Position numbers and translations under genes: made by a program. Shown here piece after piece: positions 51,510 to 60,840 of a DNA stretch of 64,000 bases. The notes under the pieces are model-generated. The model was not told the origin of the DNA. It saw only the letters and a program-made list of their open reading frames with translations, and ran no database searches. How positions within the stretch are numbered: position 1 is the first letter of the stretch; every line of letters starts with the position of its first letter. Source of the DNA: Candidatus Sigynarchaeota archaeon (GTDB taxonomy: Archaea > Asgardarchaeota > Lokiarchaeia > Sigynarchaeales > Sigynarchaeaceae); assembly GCA_030587525.1 (NCBI GenBank), contig JAUQYW010000652.1, positions 17,019-81,018 on the forward strand, read 5' to 3'.

Positions 51510-54155
51510 TTACTGCGTGGTTTCTTTCTCTATGCGGGCAACCCACGGGTGCGATTGGATGGCTTCGATCCAGTGCTTCACCTCGATACTGGACTGTAAC
51601 GCACTGGACACGTTGCTTATCGTCGCACAGATTTCGCTTTCGATGGCATTTAGCCGTTTTGCCTCGATTGTATTTAACATGGCACCGCGCATTGCCTTCC
51701 AGTGGAGATCAGCCCACTCGCTATAGTTGATGGGCACGATATGCTTGGAGATCGCCTCCAAGAGGTGCAGGCCAGGTTTCGGATAAACATTATCCTCTGC
51801 AAATTTCTCGTGAAGGAAATTTTCGTATACGATGTAATCGATCAATCGATGCAAAAATGCATCAAGAGAAACGATCAAATACTTGACGATCTCTTGGAAT
51901 TCGGCCCTGTTTATCAACAATAACGGGTATTTTTTTTCGATATCAGCGATCGTGTTGAGCCGGATTTCTTGAAAGTTGGAAAATTTCTTGTCCTGGTACC
52001 AATCAAATAGTGTGCTATTCCACGTCCCCAAGACTTCCAGCAACTGCTGCATGCTCGCGTTGTATATGCATATGATCGATTTTATCGTCACGACATCCGA
52101 AACAAACGTGGCCTTGATCCGGTTCCTGAAGGCGAGGTTCACGCCAATCTTCTGGTGCTTGTAGAATTGCTTCGTTATTTTCTTCTCGTCGATGAAATAT
52201 CGGGCGTCATGCAGCCGGAACTGGCTCATCTCGTTTGCGGTGTAGATGGGAACGAAGCCGAGTTTCCGCTCGGTGGACAGTGCTTTTTTCCCGAGTTCCT
52301 CGCCCCGGCTCACCTCGATGCCATACGACGCGTGGGATCGCGCAACCTTCTCGATGTAATTGAGGAGAGGGTCATTTTTATAAAGATCGAACGAAACGAT
52401 GCAACTTGGCTCAAGCAACCCGAGTAAAGTTTTTTTATTTTCAAGGAACACGTAATTGCGAAACTTGAAACAATCATGCGTGCCTCTATCGAAAAATGCA
52501 ATCGACACGGCAATGCTCACGCCTATAAAGATGCCTTCGCCCAAGTTATCGTAATCGATCAAGTTTCTTGCCATGCCCGGGCCGAATTGCTTGTAAAAAT
52601 TGTACGGGATGATCAAGCCAGCGATGCCGGAACAGAGATCTCGCGATCGATAAATGAATGCCTCGTAGACGTCATCCACGTCCTTGTATAGCCGGCGAAC
52701 GATGTCCTTCCCGATGATGGTCTTGTTCGCCTTGGATGAAGAAAAACTGAGGTAGGGGGGATTGCCCACGATGATATCAAAGCCGCCGCGTTCCATCACG
52801 TCCTCGAACTCGATGCACCAGTGAAACAATCGTAAATCTTTGTTCATCGCGGATGCAATGCCGTAGCTGGTAAAATATGCCTGATCGAGTTCCTCCCGGA
52901 GTTGCCGTTCACCTTCCTCGATCAAGCTCTTGTAATGATTGATTTCATTGCTATCCCTTGCATTCTTGAAATTCTCTTTATATTTTTTTAGAGAATCAAT
53001 CTTTTGATGCACTTGATCCCCGCGAATCAATAGTTTGTTTTTCACCGCGTCGTTTGACCGAATAAATCCCAACAGGCTATTTCCAGCGCGGATGTTGAAA
53101 TCGATATACGGGAGATCCTCTTTTTGCGCGATGTCCAGGGTGGAAATCATTCTCAGCCACAACCGTAACCTCGCTATTTCCACCGAACCCGGCTGGATGT
53201 CCACGCCGAAGATGTTCCGCGTCAAGATATGGCGTTTTATCTCGCCGGGCTTGTCGGCATATCTCGGGCATTCAGGATGCTCTTGAAACCCGGGATGCGT
53301 GCTGGGTACTCGTGTGAGGCAAGACCGGTACAAATCCTCTAGGATTCGCTCCACGGCCACGAGAAAGGCACCCGAACCACATGCATTGTCGCACACGGTT
53401 AGCTTCACGAGCACTTCAAAATAGAGCCATATGATTTGCTCCAAATCGGCAGGTGTTGACGTTTCTTTAGCCAGCAAGCCAGAGATGACATCGTCGTGGC
53501 TTGTTTTAAAGGCATAATTGACTTTCCGCGTGAGTAATAACCCGATGCACTTGCGGACGATATACTCGGTTATGTATTCCGGCGTGTAATAGCTTCCACT
53601 TTCTTTCTGGTTGCATGCTTTCTCGTAAATGTAACCGAGAATGGACGGGTTGATGGAAGGCGAGCTTTCATTCGCATCGGTTTCGGACAAGGTCCATGTG
53701 TACTTTTCAAGCAAGAGGAGAACATTTTCCCATACCTCGTTCCGGATGGTGATCTTCGATGGACTCCCGTCCGCGCCGCGTTCCAGGGGATCATGACGCG
53801 AGAAAAGGCTGCAATTCAAGAAAGGCACCACCTTGAACAATCCATCTAAATCATTCCGTGGTCGGCTCGAATTGAAATAATCGAACCAGAGCCGGCACAG
53901 GGCATGGTGAAAATCATCCTTGAATTGCGCGAATAATCTCCGCAAGTACGATTCCGGCAAGATGGAAGGAAGATCTTTCCTCGGGATTTGCAAAAAACAC
54001 GTGAAAATGAGCCGGTTCAAGACGAGAGCAGCATATTCATCTCGCATGAATCCATGATCTTTGCTGGAAGCATCATCAGATAGAATGATAGATCTTGACA
54101 GCAGATCCTTGACTTTTTGATAATCTGCATGGAAATGACCAACGATATCGTTCAA
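51510..54155 (-). CDS. Eco57I/PglX-type DNA N6-adenine methyltransferase (C)
   Basis: The product (881 aa) has a helical N-terminal domain (1-185) with LNRLIFTCFLQ, as in Eco57I-like enzymes, then GSYYTPEYITEYIV near 188, motif I CDNACGSGAF (D256), NPPYLSF (465-468) and a C-terminal recognition region. A coiled, charged insert (about 385-425) separates the two motifs. No nuclease motif is seen. A TATA-like TCTTAAATG at about 54206-54214 gives a start near 54182. It diverges from methyltransferase D with a 7-bp inverted repeat between them. Confidence 0.85.
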   Translation of the reverse strand: MNDIVGHFHADYQKVKDLLSRSIILSDDASSKDHGFMRDEYAALVLNRLIFTCFLQIPRKDLPSILPESYLRRLFAQFKDDFHHALCRLWFDYFNSSRPRNDLDGLFKVVPFLNCSLFSRHDPLERGADGSPSKITIRNEVWENVLLLLEKYTWTLSETDANESSPSINPSILGYIYEKACNQKESGSYYTPEYITEYIVRKCIGLLLTRKVNYAFKTSHDDVISGLLAKETSTPADLEQIIWLYFEVLVKLTVCDNACGSGAFLVAVERILEDLYRSCLTRVPSTHPGFQEHPECPRYADKPGEIKRHILTRNIFGVDIQPGSVEIARLRLWLRMISTLDIAQKEDLPYIDFNIRAGNSLLGFIRSNDAVKNKLLIRGDQVHQKIDSLKKYKENFKNARDSNEINHYKSLIEEGERQLREELDQAYFTSYGIASAMNKDLRLFHWCIEFEDVMERGGFDIIVGNPPYLSFSSSKANKTIIGKDIVRRLYKDVDDVYEAFIYRSRDLCSGIAGLIIPYNFYKQFGPGMARNLIDYDNLGEGIFIGVSIAVSIAFFDRGTHDCFKFRNYVFLENKKTLLGLLEPSCIVSFDLYKNDPLLNYIEKVARSHASYGIEVSRGEELGKKALSTERKLGFVPIYTANEMSQFRLHDARYFIDEKKITKQFYKHQKIGVNLAFRNRIKATFVSDVVTIKSIICIYNASMQQLLEVLGTWNSTLFDWYQDKKFSNFQEIRLNTIADIEKKYPLLLINRAEFQEIVKYLIVSLDAFLHRLIDYIVYENFLHEKFAEDNVYPKPGLHLLEAISKHIVPINYSEWADLHWKAMRGAMLNTIEAKRLNAIESEICATISNVSSALQSSIEVKHWIEAIQSHPWVARIEKETTQ

Positions 54156-54221
54156 TCCAGTTCCGCCATCATTGATTTACGTTTTGTTGATTAATGTAGC
54201 TCCACATTTAAGAGGAAGCGT

Positions 54222-54238
54222 CTTGTTACGTTAACAAG
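54222..54238. promoter_or_regulatory. Inverted repeat between divergent methyltransferase genes
   Basis: CTTGTTA at 54222-54228 and TAACAAG at 54232-54238 form a perfect 7-bp inverted repeat with three bases between. It lies about 70 bases upstream of one methyltransferase gene and about 80 upstream of the other, next to TATA-like boxes on both sides. An operator for a shared regulator is plausible. Confidence 0.4.
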
Positions 54239-54320
54239 CAGATATATTTGACACGGCGCGGATATTCGATAAATCTCCGATATTTATTTCCCGACAAGTG
54301 TCTTGCGAGCTGGTTGAAAA

Positions 54321-56009
54321 ATGGATGATCTTGTTCCCCTTGACGAAGCTTGCAAGTATGCGACGGATTACGTGAAGAAACGCATCACGAAATCCAGCAT
54401 CAGTTACTTGATCCAGTACGGGAAAATCACCAGGCACGATGATGCATCATCGGGATCGATCTTGGTCTCCCGGGCAGAATTAAAAGCATACTACGACGCT
54501 GCCTTCATCGCAAAAAAGGACAACTGGATCAAGCAGCTCGGTCCAGATTTAAATTGGCACTTGTCATTCGACAATTTGCGGGAGCAAGACACGACCAAGC
54601 ACGTGCATCGGCTCCATCCCTACAAGGGCAAATACATCCCGCAACTCGTCGAGTATTTCCTCGATGGCCACGTCGACGAGTTCAAGAAACAACCATTCTT
54701 CAAGCCGGGCGACATCATCATCGACCCATTCATGGGAAGTGGCACGACCCTCGTGCAATGTGGCGAGCTCGGGTTGCATGCCATTGGCGTTGACATCTCG
54801 GCATACAATTGTATGATCGTCCAGGCGAAAATGGAAAGGTATGACGTGCTCCCCATGGAACAGAAGCTCTGGAAGATATTCAACGATGCACGAACCGCGC
54901 TGAGCACGACGGGCGGCCTCTCGCTCCTCGCCACCTTGAAAGCAAGCATCCACGAGTTCAATAAGAAGGTCTTCACGACTGCTGGCGTCAAGAGAAAGAT
55001 CGCGTTGAAGGAAATTAACGAGGATCAATACGGAAACGAGAAACTTGCCGAGTTCTTCCAGGAAAACAAGGAAATCATCGGAAAATTGCAAGAGCTCGAA
55101 ACTAAGCACAAGAACGCAGGTCCCAAAGGCTTCATCGAAACGTGGTTCAACGCGGAAATCCGGCGGGAATTCAACACGTACCTGGATCTCGTGGAAAAAG
55201 AACCGGATGTTAACCTGAAAAACTTGTTGAAGATCATCATCAGCCGGACGGCACGTGCATGCAGGTCAACGAAACACTTCGATCTCGCGACGCTCAAGGA
55301 ACCGCAATTGCTGCCATATTACTGCTTCAAGCACAAGAAGATCTGCGCCCCCATCGAATCGTCAATATTACGGTTCAAAGCTTACATCAAGGACACGATC
55401 GCCCGCATCAAGGCATATGCGGCCCTCCGAAGACCCGTCGAGTTTGCCGTCATCAACGGCGATTCGCGAACCGTCGACGTGATCGATGAAGTCAAACGCC
55501 TTAATCCCGGGTTTGGATCGCTGGTTGAAACGCGGCTGATCGACGGCATTTTCACCTCGCCACCATACGTTGGGCAGATCAATTATCACGAGCAGCACGC
55601 CTATGCATATGAGATGTTTGGCATCACGAGAAGGGACGAAAAGGAAATCGGCCCGCTTTTCAAGGGAGAAAGCATGAGCGCTAAAGAGGATTACATCGCC
55701 GGGATCAGCAATGCCCTCAAGAACATCTGCAAGTTCGTCAAGAAGGACGGCGACGTGTTTATCGTGGCAAACGACAAGTACAATCTCTATCCCACCATCG
55801 CGAGAAGGAATAAATTACACGTCGTGGAGCAATTCAAGCGTCCGGTATTAAACCGGACAGAACGGGATAGGCAACCATACGCTGAAATTATCTTCCACTT
55901 GAAAAAAGCAAGCGATGTCGACGGGCTCGAACAACCTAAAGAACGTGAAAGAAGCACGAAAACCACGAGGTTTCAACCCGAAAGAACCAATCAAACAAAG
56001 CTCTTTTAA
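54321..56009 (+). CDS. TSPPY-type DNA methyltransferase with N-terminal excisionase-like HTH (D)
   Basis: The product (562 aa) opens with a segment resembling a MerR/excisionase-type helix-turn-helix (about 1-55: PLDEACKYATDYV, then ISYLIQYGKITRHD). It continues with motif I DPFMGSGTT (135-143) and IGVDISAYN, a helical insert, and motif IV TSPPYVGQINY (412-422). Motif I before IV is the alpha/gamma-like order. TSPPY points to N4-cytosine or N6-adenine as target. A TATA-like ATATTTATT near 54280-54288 leaves a short leader. The C-terminus is basic and probably disordered. Confidence 0.85.
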   Translation: MDDLVPLDEACKYATDYVKKRITKSSISYLIQYGKITRHDDASSGSILVSRAELKAYYDAAFIAKKDNWIKQLGPDLNWHLSFDNLREQDTTKHVHRLHPYKGKYIPQLVEYFLDGHVDEFKKQPFFKPGDIIIDPFMGSGTTLVQCGELGLHAIGVDISAYNCMIVQAKMERYDVLPMEQKLWKIFNDARTALSTTGGLSLLATLKASIHEFNKKVFTTAGVKRKIALKEINEDQYGNEKLAEFFQENKEIIGKLQELETKHKNAGPKGFIETWFNAEIRREFNTYLDLVEKEPDVNLKNLLKIIISRTARACRSTKHFDLATLKEPQLLPYYCFKHKKICAPIESSILRFKAYIKDTIARIKAYAALRRPVEFAVINGDSRTVDVIDEVKRLNPGFGSLVETRLIDGIFTSPPYVGQINYHEQHAYAYEMFGITRRDEKEIGPLFKGESMSAKEDYIAGISNALKNICKFVKKDGDVFIVANDKYNLYPTIARRNKLHVVEQFKRPVLNRTERDRQPYAEIIFHLKKASDVDGLEQPKERERSTKTTRFQPERTNQTKLF

Positions 56010-56079
56010 GTTCCTTCTTGGACTATCTTCTGTAGTTGTAATGTGATGATTCGCCTTCCACGGACGAGCTGGTTTGCAA

Positions 56080-57270
56080 ATGCAGACTCTACCCCCGGAT
56101 GCCCTGGAGCGGAAAAAAAATGCCGTCGACGCGTTGAAAGCGGGAGATCTTGATTCAGCGGGTCGTCTCCTCGAAGGTCTCAGCAATGAATATCCGAAGG
56201 TGCCCGAGCTGCGTTTTAATCTGGCTCTTGTCCTCTTCAAATCGAATCATTTCGATGAAGCCCTTGAACAGGTCAACGCCGGTCTTGCATTGGAACCAAA
56301 TGACGAGAAAGCCAAGGCATTCAAGCAAGCCATCGAGAAATGCCTTGCGAAACAGGAAAATAAGCCACCTAGCATCGCTCCATTGAGGTTCGACGAGCAA
56401 GCCGGAAAAAGAGCAAGCCAGGACTTCCGCAATCGTTCAGAGAATCCCACCGCCCAAGCTCTCCTGCAATCGAGGCTCGATACCCCACACGTAATGATCC
56501 CGAGTGACCGAAAACCTGGTGAACCATCACCCTTGAGCACTAAAGCTCCCAAATACAGCTTTTCTCGCTTGATGAATTTCGTCACGTTCGAGCATTCTCG
56601 CCGCCAGGACGCCGTTCGATCAAGATTTGTAAATAATTTCCTTGATGATTCATTTTCCGAGCCATTTTCATCTTTAATGATTGAAAACATAGATATGGAA
56701 GAAGATAAACCTGTGCTTGGGGAAAATCACATCTCGCCCCCCTATAACACGCGTATCGAGCCACCAGTAAAGCTTAGCCCGGATCAAGTCGAGGAGGTCA
56801 TTCAAAAAGTCGAGAATCTTCCCGCCGTCGATGACGCAGAAAGTACCACGAATGCAGAGCCGCAAAATATGGAAGAGATCCGGCATTTCAAGCAACTGGC
56901 TCATGGTCTCTATGAAGCACGGCGATTCAATGACGCGATTAAGCTATGCAATGCATTCCTGGAACGTGTTCCCGAAGACCTGGAAATGCTTTTTACGGTT
57001 GGATTTTGCTATCGAGACTCCGGAGACCTAGAAGATGCCGAAGCAGCGTTCAAGCACATCCTGGAATTGTATTACGACAATGCATATGCGTGGAACAACC
57101 TTGCAATTGTTTATAACAAGAAACACGAGGAGGAACACGAGTTATTTTGCCTTTTAAAAGCCCGGGACTTTGGTTACAAGGTCGATTATCCCCGCCTTGC
57201 AGATTTGCTGAGCCTCTGCAATCCAAAGGATCCATTTGCCGAGGACACGCTGGAATGGGACTTGAAATGA
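56080..57270 (+). CDS. TPR protein with disordered middle
   Basis: The 396-residue product has TPR-like helices at both ends (about 5-85 and 285-375) and a Pro/Ser-rich, low-complexity linker of 180 residues between. No enzyme motif or membrane helix is seen. TPRs bind proteins, so a scaffold between the neighbouring methyltransferases is conceivable, but only position supports this. A TTG two codons upstream of the ATG is an alternative start. It stands on the same strand as methyltransferase D with a 70-base gap. Confidence 0.75.
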   Translation: MQTLPPDALERKKNAVDALKAGDLDSAGRLLEGLSNEYPKVPELRFNLALVLFKSNHFDEALEQVNAGLALEPNDEKAKAFKQAIEKCLAKQENKPPSIAPLRFDEQAGKRASQDFRNRSENPTAQALLQSRLDTPHVMIPSDRKPGEPSPLSTKAPKYSFSRLMNFVTFEHSRRQDAVRSRFVNNFLDDSFSEPFSSLMIENIDMEEDKPVLGENHISPPYNTRIEPPVKLSPDQVEEVIQKVENLPAVDDAESTTNAEPQNMEEIRHFKQLAHGLYEARRFNDAIKLCNAFLERVPEDLEMLFTVGFCYRDSGDLEDAEAAFKHILELYYDNAYAWNNLAIVYNKKHEEEHELFCLLKARDFGYKVDYPRLADLLSLCNPKDPFAEDTLEWDLK

Positions 57271-57395
57271 AGGGACGATCGCGTACCTCGATGTAAGAAC
57301 CATTCCACTAGGTCAATTAACAACAAGCAATTTAATACCGGGCGTTAACTCCTTTTCATTCATCTTGCACAACGATTCACGCGAGGGTTCCTTTC

Positions 57396-60074
57396 TTGAT
57401 CGACGAGCACGTCTTTTCACGAAGCAGCATCGACATCATCAAGTCGTTTCTTGAAGAGCACGGGTGCAAGGTCGATCCAGTTCCCTTCTTGAACACGATC
57501 CCGTTGGTTACCAAGGAACGTGCAAGATTAACTCGAGATATCGTGAAAAAAATCATCCGGGATTCTTACAACGATGCGAGTGCCATCGTCAAGGAAATAT
57601 CTGAACGATTAACAGACAAGTTTGACGTGTATCTTGGCAGGGTTCATAAAAGGCAGCTAAAACAGTACATCGACTACGAAAACCCCGGGGATTTCCGGAC
57701 ATTCATCAACTTGCTGAATGATCCCTCGATCGATGCCGAAACGATCAAGGCGTTCTGTGATACGGTGATCAAAAATGACGCAAGACTCCTGGACAAGAGC
57801 TTGCCTGTTTTTTGGAAAAACTTGAACGATGCAATCAACGCGAATAACAAGGATAGGATCAAGGATTACCTGGTGTTTCTCTATTCACGCCTCATTGCCC
57901 TCAATGAAAACCGGCAGCTCTCCTTGAAATTCTTGTTCGATCAAGAAAAAAACATCATCCAGACCGAGCTGGATGCTGAAAATTACCGCGAGCTCGAGCA
58001 CTTCTGCGCGGATGAAACGTTGGCTGATCGAGCGACGATCGTGTCGAGATTCAACAAGAAATACATCGGCATATTGGAACAAAGCGCTGGCACCCCGGAT
58101 AAAAAAGCGCTGTGTTATATGGCCGTGGACCAGTCGTTGTTCGATGCAACTGGTTCCAAGGCAGAATTATACAGTTACTTGCAATCTGCCATTCAAAAAA
58201 GCTTTGATCTCCTCCAGAACCACCGGGTCTTGGTCATCAAGATCGAGAACATCATGGATCAAGGCTTGAACTTGAAATGGGATGCCTATGCTTACTTGAC
58301 CTTGTATGCCGAAAAGCTCAAGCCCACCACGTTGAACCGCACGTATTATCATGGCGAGGACATCTGTGCCGACATCATCGAACACGTGACGGGCAATGAA
58401 CTCGCGCTAATTGATCGCGAGCGTCTTAAAAAGCATTACACCAGCCCGGTGGGGGACGACTTAACCTCGTCCGACCTCCTTTCCCGGGCGGATATTCAAG
58501 AGATCATCAAGTTCTACGAGGCGCCCTTGACCGGATTTTCATTCCTCGATTGCTACATCCTCCAGCAAGAAAAACGGTTTCCAAACTCGAGAGAAATCGC
58601 GTTCGTGGAAAATAACAACGAGCTCTTGCTGGTGTTTCTCAAGAGCGTGGTTGATGAACGAAAGATCCCGTGCCCGGTTTGCGGATCCTTGAAGATTTCC
58701 GGCAATTCTTACTCCGGAATTGGCGAAAAGAGCTGGGAATGCAAGAATCCGCTTTGTGCCGACCGATCGAAAACGAACCGGGGGAAACGCTATTCCATGC
58801 GCACGATTTTCATGCAAGATTCCACCTACGATTTCAGCAAAGAAAACATCGTGCCCCGGGAGTTGATCAAGGTGTGGCGAAAGGATCTCGTGGAACGGTA
58901 CGACATCACGCAATTGTATTCTATGATCATCAAGTATTTCACGTACCGGAACGACACGTTTATGGCGATCAACCCCGCCGAACCTGCATCACTGCAAAAG
59001 ATCGCGGCCCAGCACGAGCGGAAAGTGGAGATCGCACCTTTCTCGGGATTCGTCGATATCACGCATGTCGATCCTCGATTGCACGAAAAGTTCGTGGATG
59101 GGCCACTGTTCAGCCAATTCGTCTATGCCAAACGAGCGGATGACGAGCTCGCGGGAGCAGCAATGAACGACGAGATATTCCGGAAGTCACGGAAACAACT
59201 CGTGTATATCGTGCAGGACGATTGCCTCCACGTGTTGCGAACGCTCGGGAAAGAATCTATCCATGCCGCGATCACCTCGCCGCCGTATTACAACGCGCGA
59301 GAATACAGCCAGTGGACGAACTTGTTCACGTACTTGAATGACATGTACAACGTGATTGCCGCGTCAAGAGAGGCCCTCGTTGACGGTGGCATCTTCTTTT
59401 ATAATATAGGAGATATTTTCGACAACGAGAGAACCATCGTCAAATCGACTATGGGCGAAAAACGCATACCGCTCGGGGCATACATCATTTTGCTCTTCCA
59501 GAAAGCTGGATTCGAACTGCTCGACAACATCGCGTGGTACAAAGGCGAGCCGCAGAGCAACCGGCAGAAGAACGACGGGAACTTCGTGCCGTTTTACCAG
59601 CGCCCCACGAATTGTTACGAGCACATGTTCATTTTCAAGAAACCTGGACCGTTGAGACTTGCCAAGAACAGGGAGAGTAATGCGTTGATCTCGAATGTCC
59701 AAAAATTCAGCCCCGTCATCAAGATCGGCAAGGGCGGCGTGAACAAGTACGGCCACACCGCTCCGTTCCCGCCCGATTTGCCCTTGCTTGCCATCAATTG
59801 CTTCACGGAGCCAGGTAATTTCGTGCTCGATCCATATTCGGGAAGTGGAACGACGCCGATCTCGGCGAGCAGTTGCGGCAGGGCAGGTATCGGAGCGGAG
59901 GTCAGCGAGGACTATGCTAGATTATCCGTGGAGATGGCACGTGATATGAAATTGAGCGTGAAGCTCATCAAGCGCGTCCATGGCGATCCAACAATGCCAT
60001 GGCAAGTGATCACCTTCGATGCACCCCAAATCGCAGGCAAGAAACAAAAAACTCTCGAATCATTCACCACATGA
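57396..60074 (+). CDS. Large beta-type DNA methyltransferase with zinc ribbon (E)
   Basis: The product (892 aa) has about 420 helical residues of unknown function, a zinc ribbon at about 426-455 (CPVCG, then CKNPLC), and a C-terminal methyltransferase domain with motif IV TSPPYYNAREY (627-637) before motif I DPYSGSGTT (812-820). Motif IV before I is the beta-class order, typical of N4-cytosine and some N6-adenine enzymes. The TTG start at 57396 is the only one near a GAGGG ribosome-binding stretch (57382-57386) and a TTTAATA box (about 57331). The long N-terminus is unusual; most beta enzymes have about 300 residues. Confidence 0.85.
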   Translation: MIDEHVFSRSSIDIIKSFLEEHGCKVDPVPFLNTIPLVTKERARLTRDIVKKIIRDSYNDASAIVKEISERLTDKFDVYLGRVHKRQLKQYIDYENPGDFRTFINLLNDPSIDAETIKAFCDTVIKNDARLLDKSLPVFWKNLNDAINANNKDRIKDYLVFLYSRLIALNENRQLSLKFLFDQEKNIIQTELDAENYRELEHFCADETLADRATIVSRFNKKYIGILEQSAGTPDKKALCYMAVDQSLFDATGSKAELYSYLQSAIQKSFDLLQNHRVLVIKIENIMDQGLNLKWDAYAYLTLYAEKLKPTTLNRTYYHGEDICADIIEHVTGNELALIDRERLKKHYTSPVGDDLTSSDLLSRADIQEIIKFYEAPLTGFSFLDCYILQQEKRFPNSREIAFVENNNELLLVFLKSVVDERKIPCPVCGSLKISGNSYSGIGEKSWECKNPLCADRSKTNRGKRYSMRTIFMQDSTYDFSKENIVPRELIKVWRKDLVERYDITQLYSMIIKYFTYRNDTFMAINPAEPASLQKIAAQHERKVEIAPFSGFVDITHVDPRLHEKFVDGPLFSQFVYAKRADDELAGAAMNDEIFRKSRKQLVYIVQDDCLHVLRTLGKESIHAAITSPPYYNAREYSQWTNLFTYLNDMYNVIAASREALVDGGIFFYNIGDIFDNERTIVKSTMGEKRIPLGAYIILLFQKAGFELLDNIAWYKGEPQSNRQKNDGNFVPFYQRPTNCYEHMFIFKKPGPLRLAKNRESNALISNVQKFSPVIKIGKGGVNKYGHTAPFPPDLPLLAINCFTEPGNFVLDPYSGSGTTPISASSCGRAGIGAEVSEDYARLSVEMARDMKLSVKLIKRVHGDPTMPWQVITFDAPQIAGKKQKTLESFTT

Positions 60075-60086
60075 TGGCGATCCACA

Positions 60087-60761
60087 ATGAGTGAGGAACA
60101 AGATGAAGTCAAACGCGTGACCAGGTCAAAAGAAGAAGCAAAGACAACCTATGACAAGATGAGCAAATCCTACGACGCCATTTCCGGATCCTCGGAAAAC
60201 AAGTTCAAGTGGATAGGGCTGGAATTTCTGGATGCCAAGGAAGGGGAGACCTTGCTTGAACTCGGTTTTGGAACGGGGAAAGTCCTTGAGAGATTGGCGA
60301 GGATGGCCGGCGAGAACGGGAAGGTTCACGGCATCGACTTGTCGCCAGGCATGCTCGCCATAACTGAGAAACGCCTGAGAAAAACCGGCTTGCTTGGCAG
60401 GGTCGAATTGCGACTCGGCGACATTGCACATCTACCTTATATGAACGATCAATTCGATGCCATCTTCACGAGCTTCACCTTCGATCTCGTCGACACCCCC
60501 GAGATACCAGTCGTGCTCGCGGAATGCCGCAAGGTCTTGAAAACCGGGGGCCGAATTTGCATCGTATCGCTGTCCCGGGGCAATGGAAGGAAAGTCGCGG
60601 TCCGCGTGTACGAATGGTTCCACGAGAAATTTCCCAAAGCCATCGATTGTCGGCCGATCAATGCTCGCGAAGCCCTTATAGCAGCTGGTTTTTCGATCAC
60701 CCGGGAAAAACGCGATTCCATGTGGGGGTTGCCGGTGGATATCGTGTTGGCGAAAAAATAG
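60087..60761 (+). CDS. UbiE-like class I SAM methyltransferase
   Basis: The 224-residue product matches the UbiE/COQ5-type fold: LLELGFGTGKVLERL (motif I), VHGIDLSPGML, a DAIFTSFTFDLVD segment and LKTGGRICIVSLSRG. These enzymes methylate small molecules such as quinones or lipids. It starts 12 bases after methyltransferase E and is in its operon, which is odd company for a metabolite enzyme; a non-DNA substrate linked to the same process, or simple gene crowding, are both possible. Confidence 0.82.
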   Translation: MSEEQDEVKRVTRSKEEAKTTYDKMSKSYDAISGSSENKFKWIGLEFLDAKEGETLLELGFGTGKVLERLARMAGENGKVHGIDLSPGMLAITEKRLRKTGLLGRVELRLGDIAHLPYMNDQFDAIFTSFTFDLVDTPEIPVVLAECRKVLKTGGRICIVSLSRGNGRKVAVRVYEWFHEKFPKAIDCRPINAREALIAAGFSITREKRDSMWGLPVDIVLAKK

Positions 60762-60840
60762 TATTAATTGTAGATTCTATGCCTAATATCAAGTTAATAA
60801 CGCGGTTGAAAAAAAAGCCCGTGGTATCTTGAACCGACTA

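Noticed and set aside
46069..54155. BREX or DISARM locus
   Set aside because: PglX-like methylases are present, but no PglZ, BrxC, BrxL, DrmA, DrmB or PLD nuclease is recognised, so naming either system would be unsupported.
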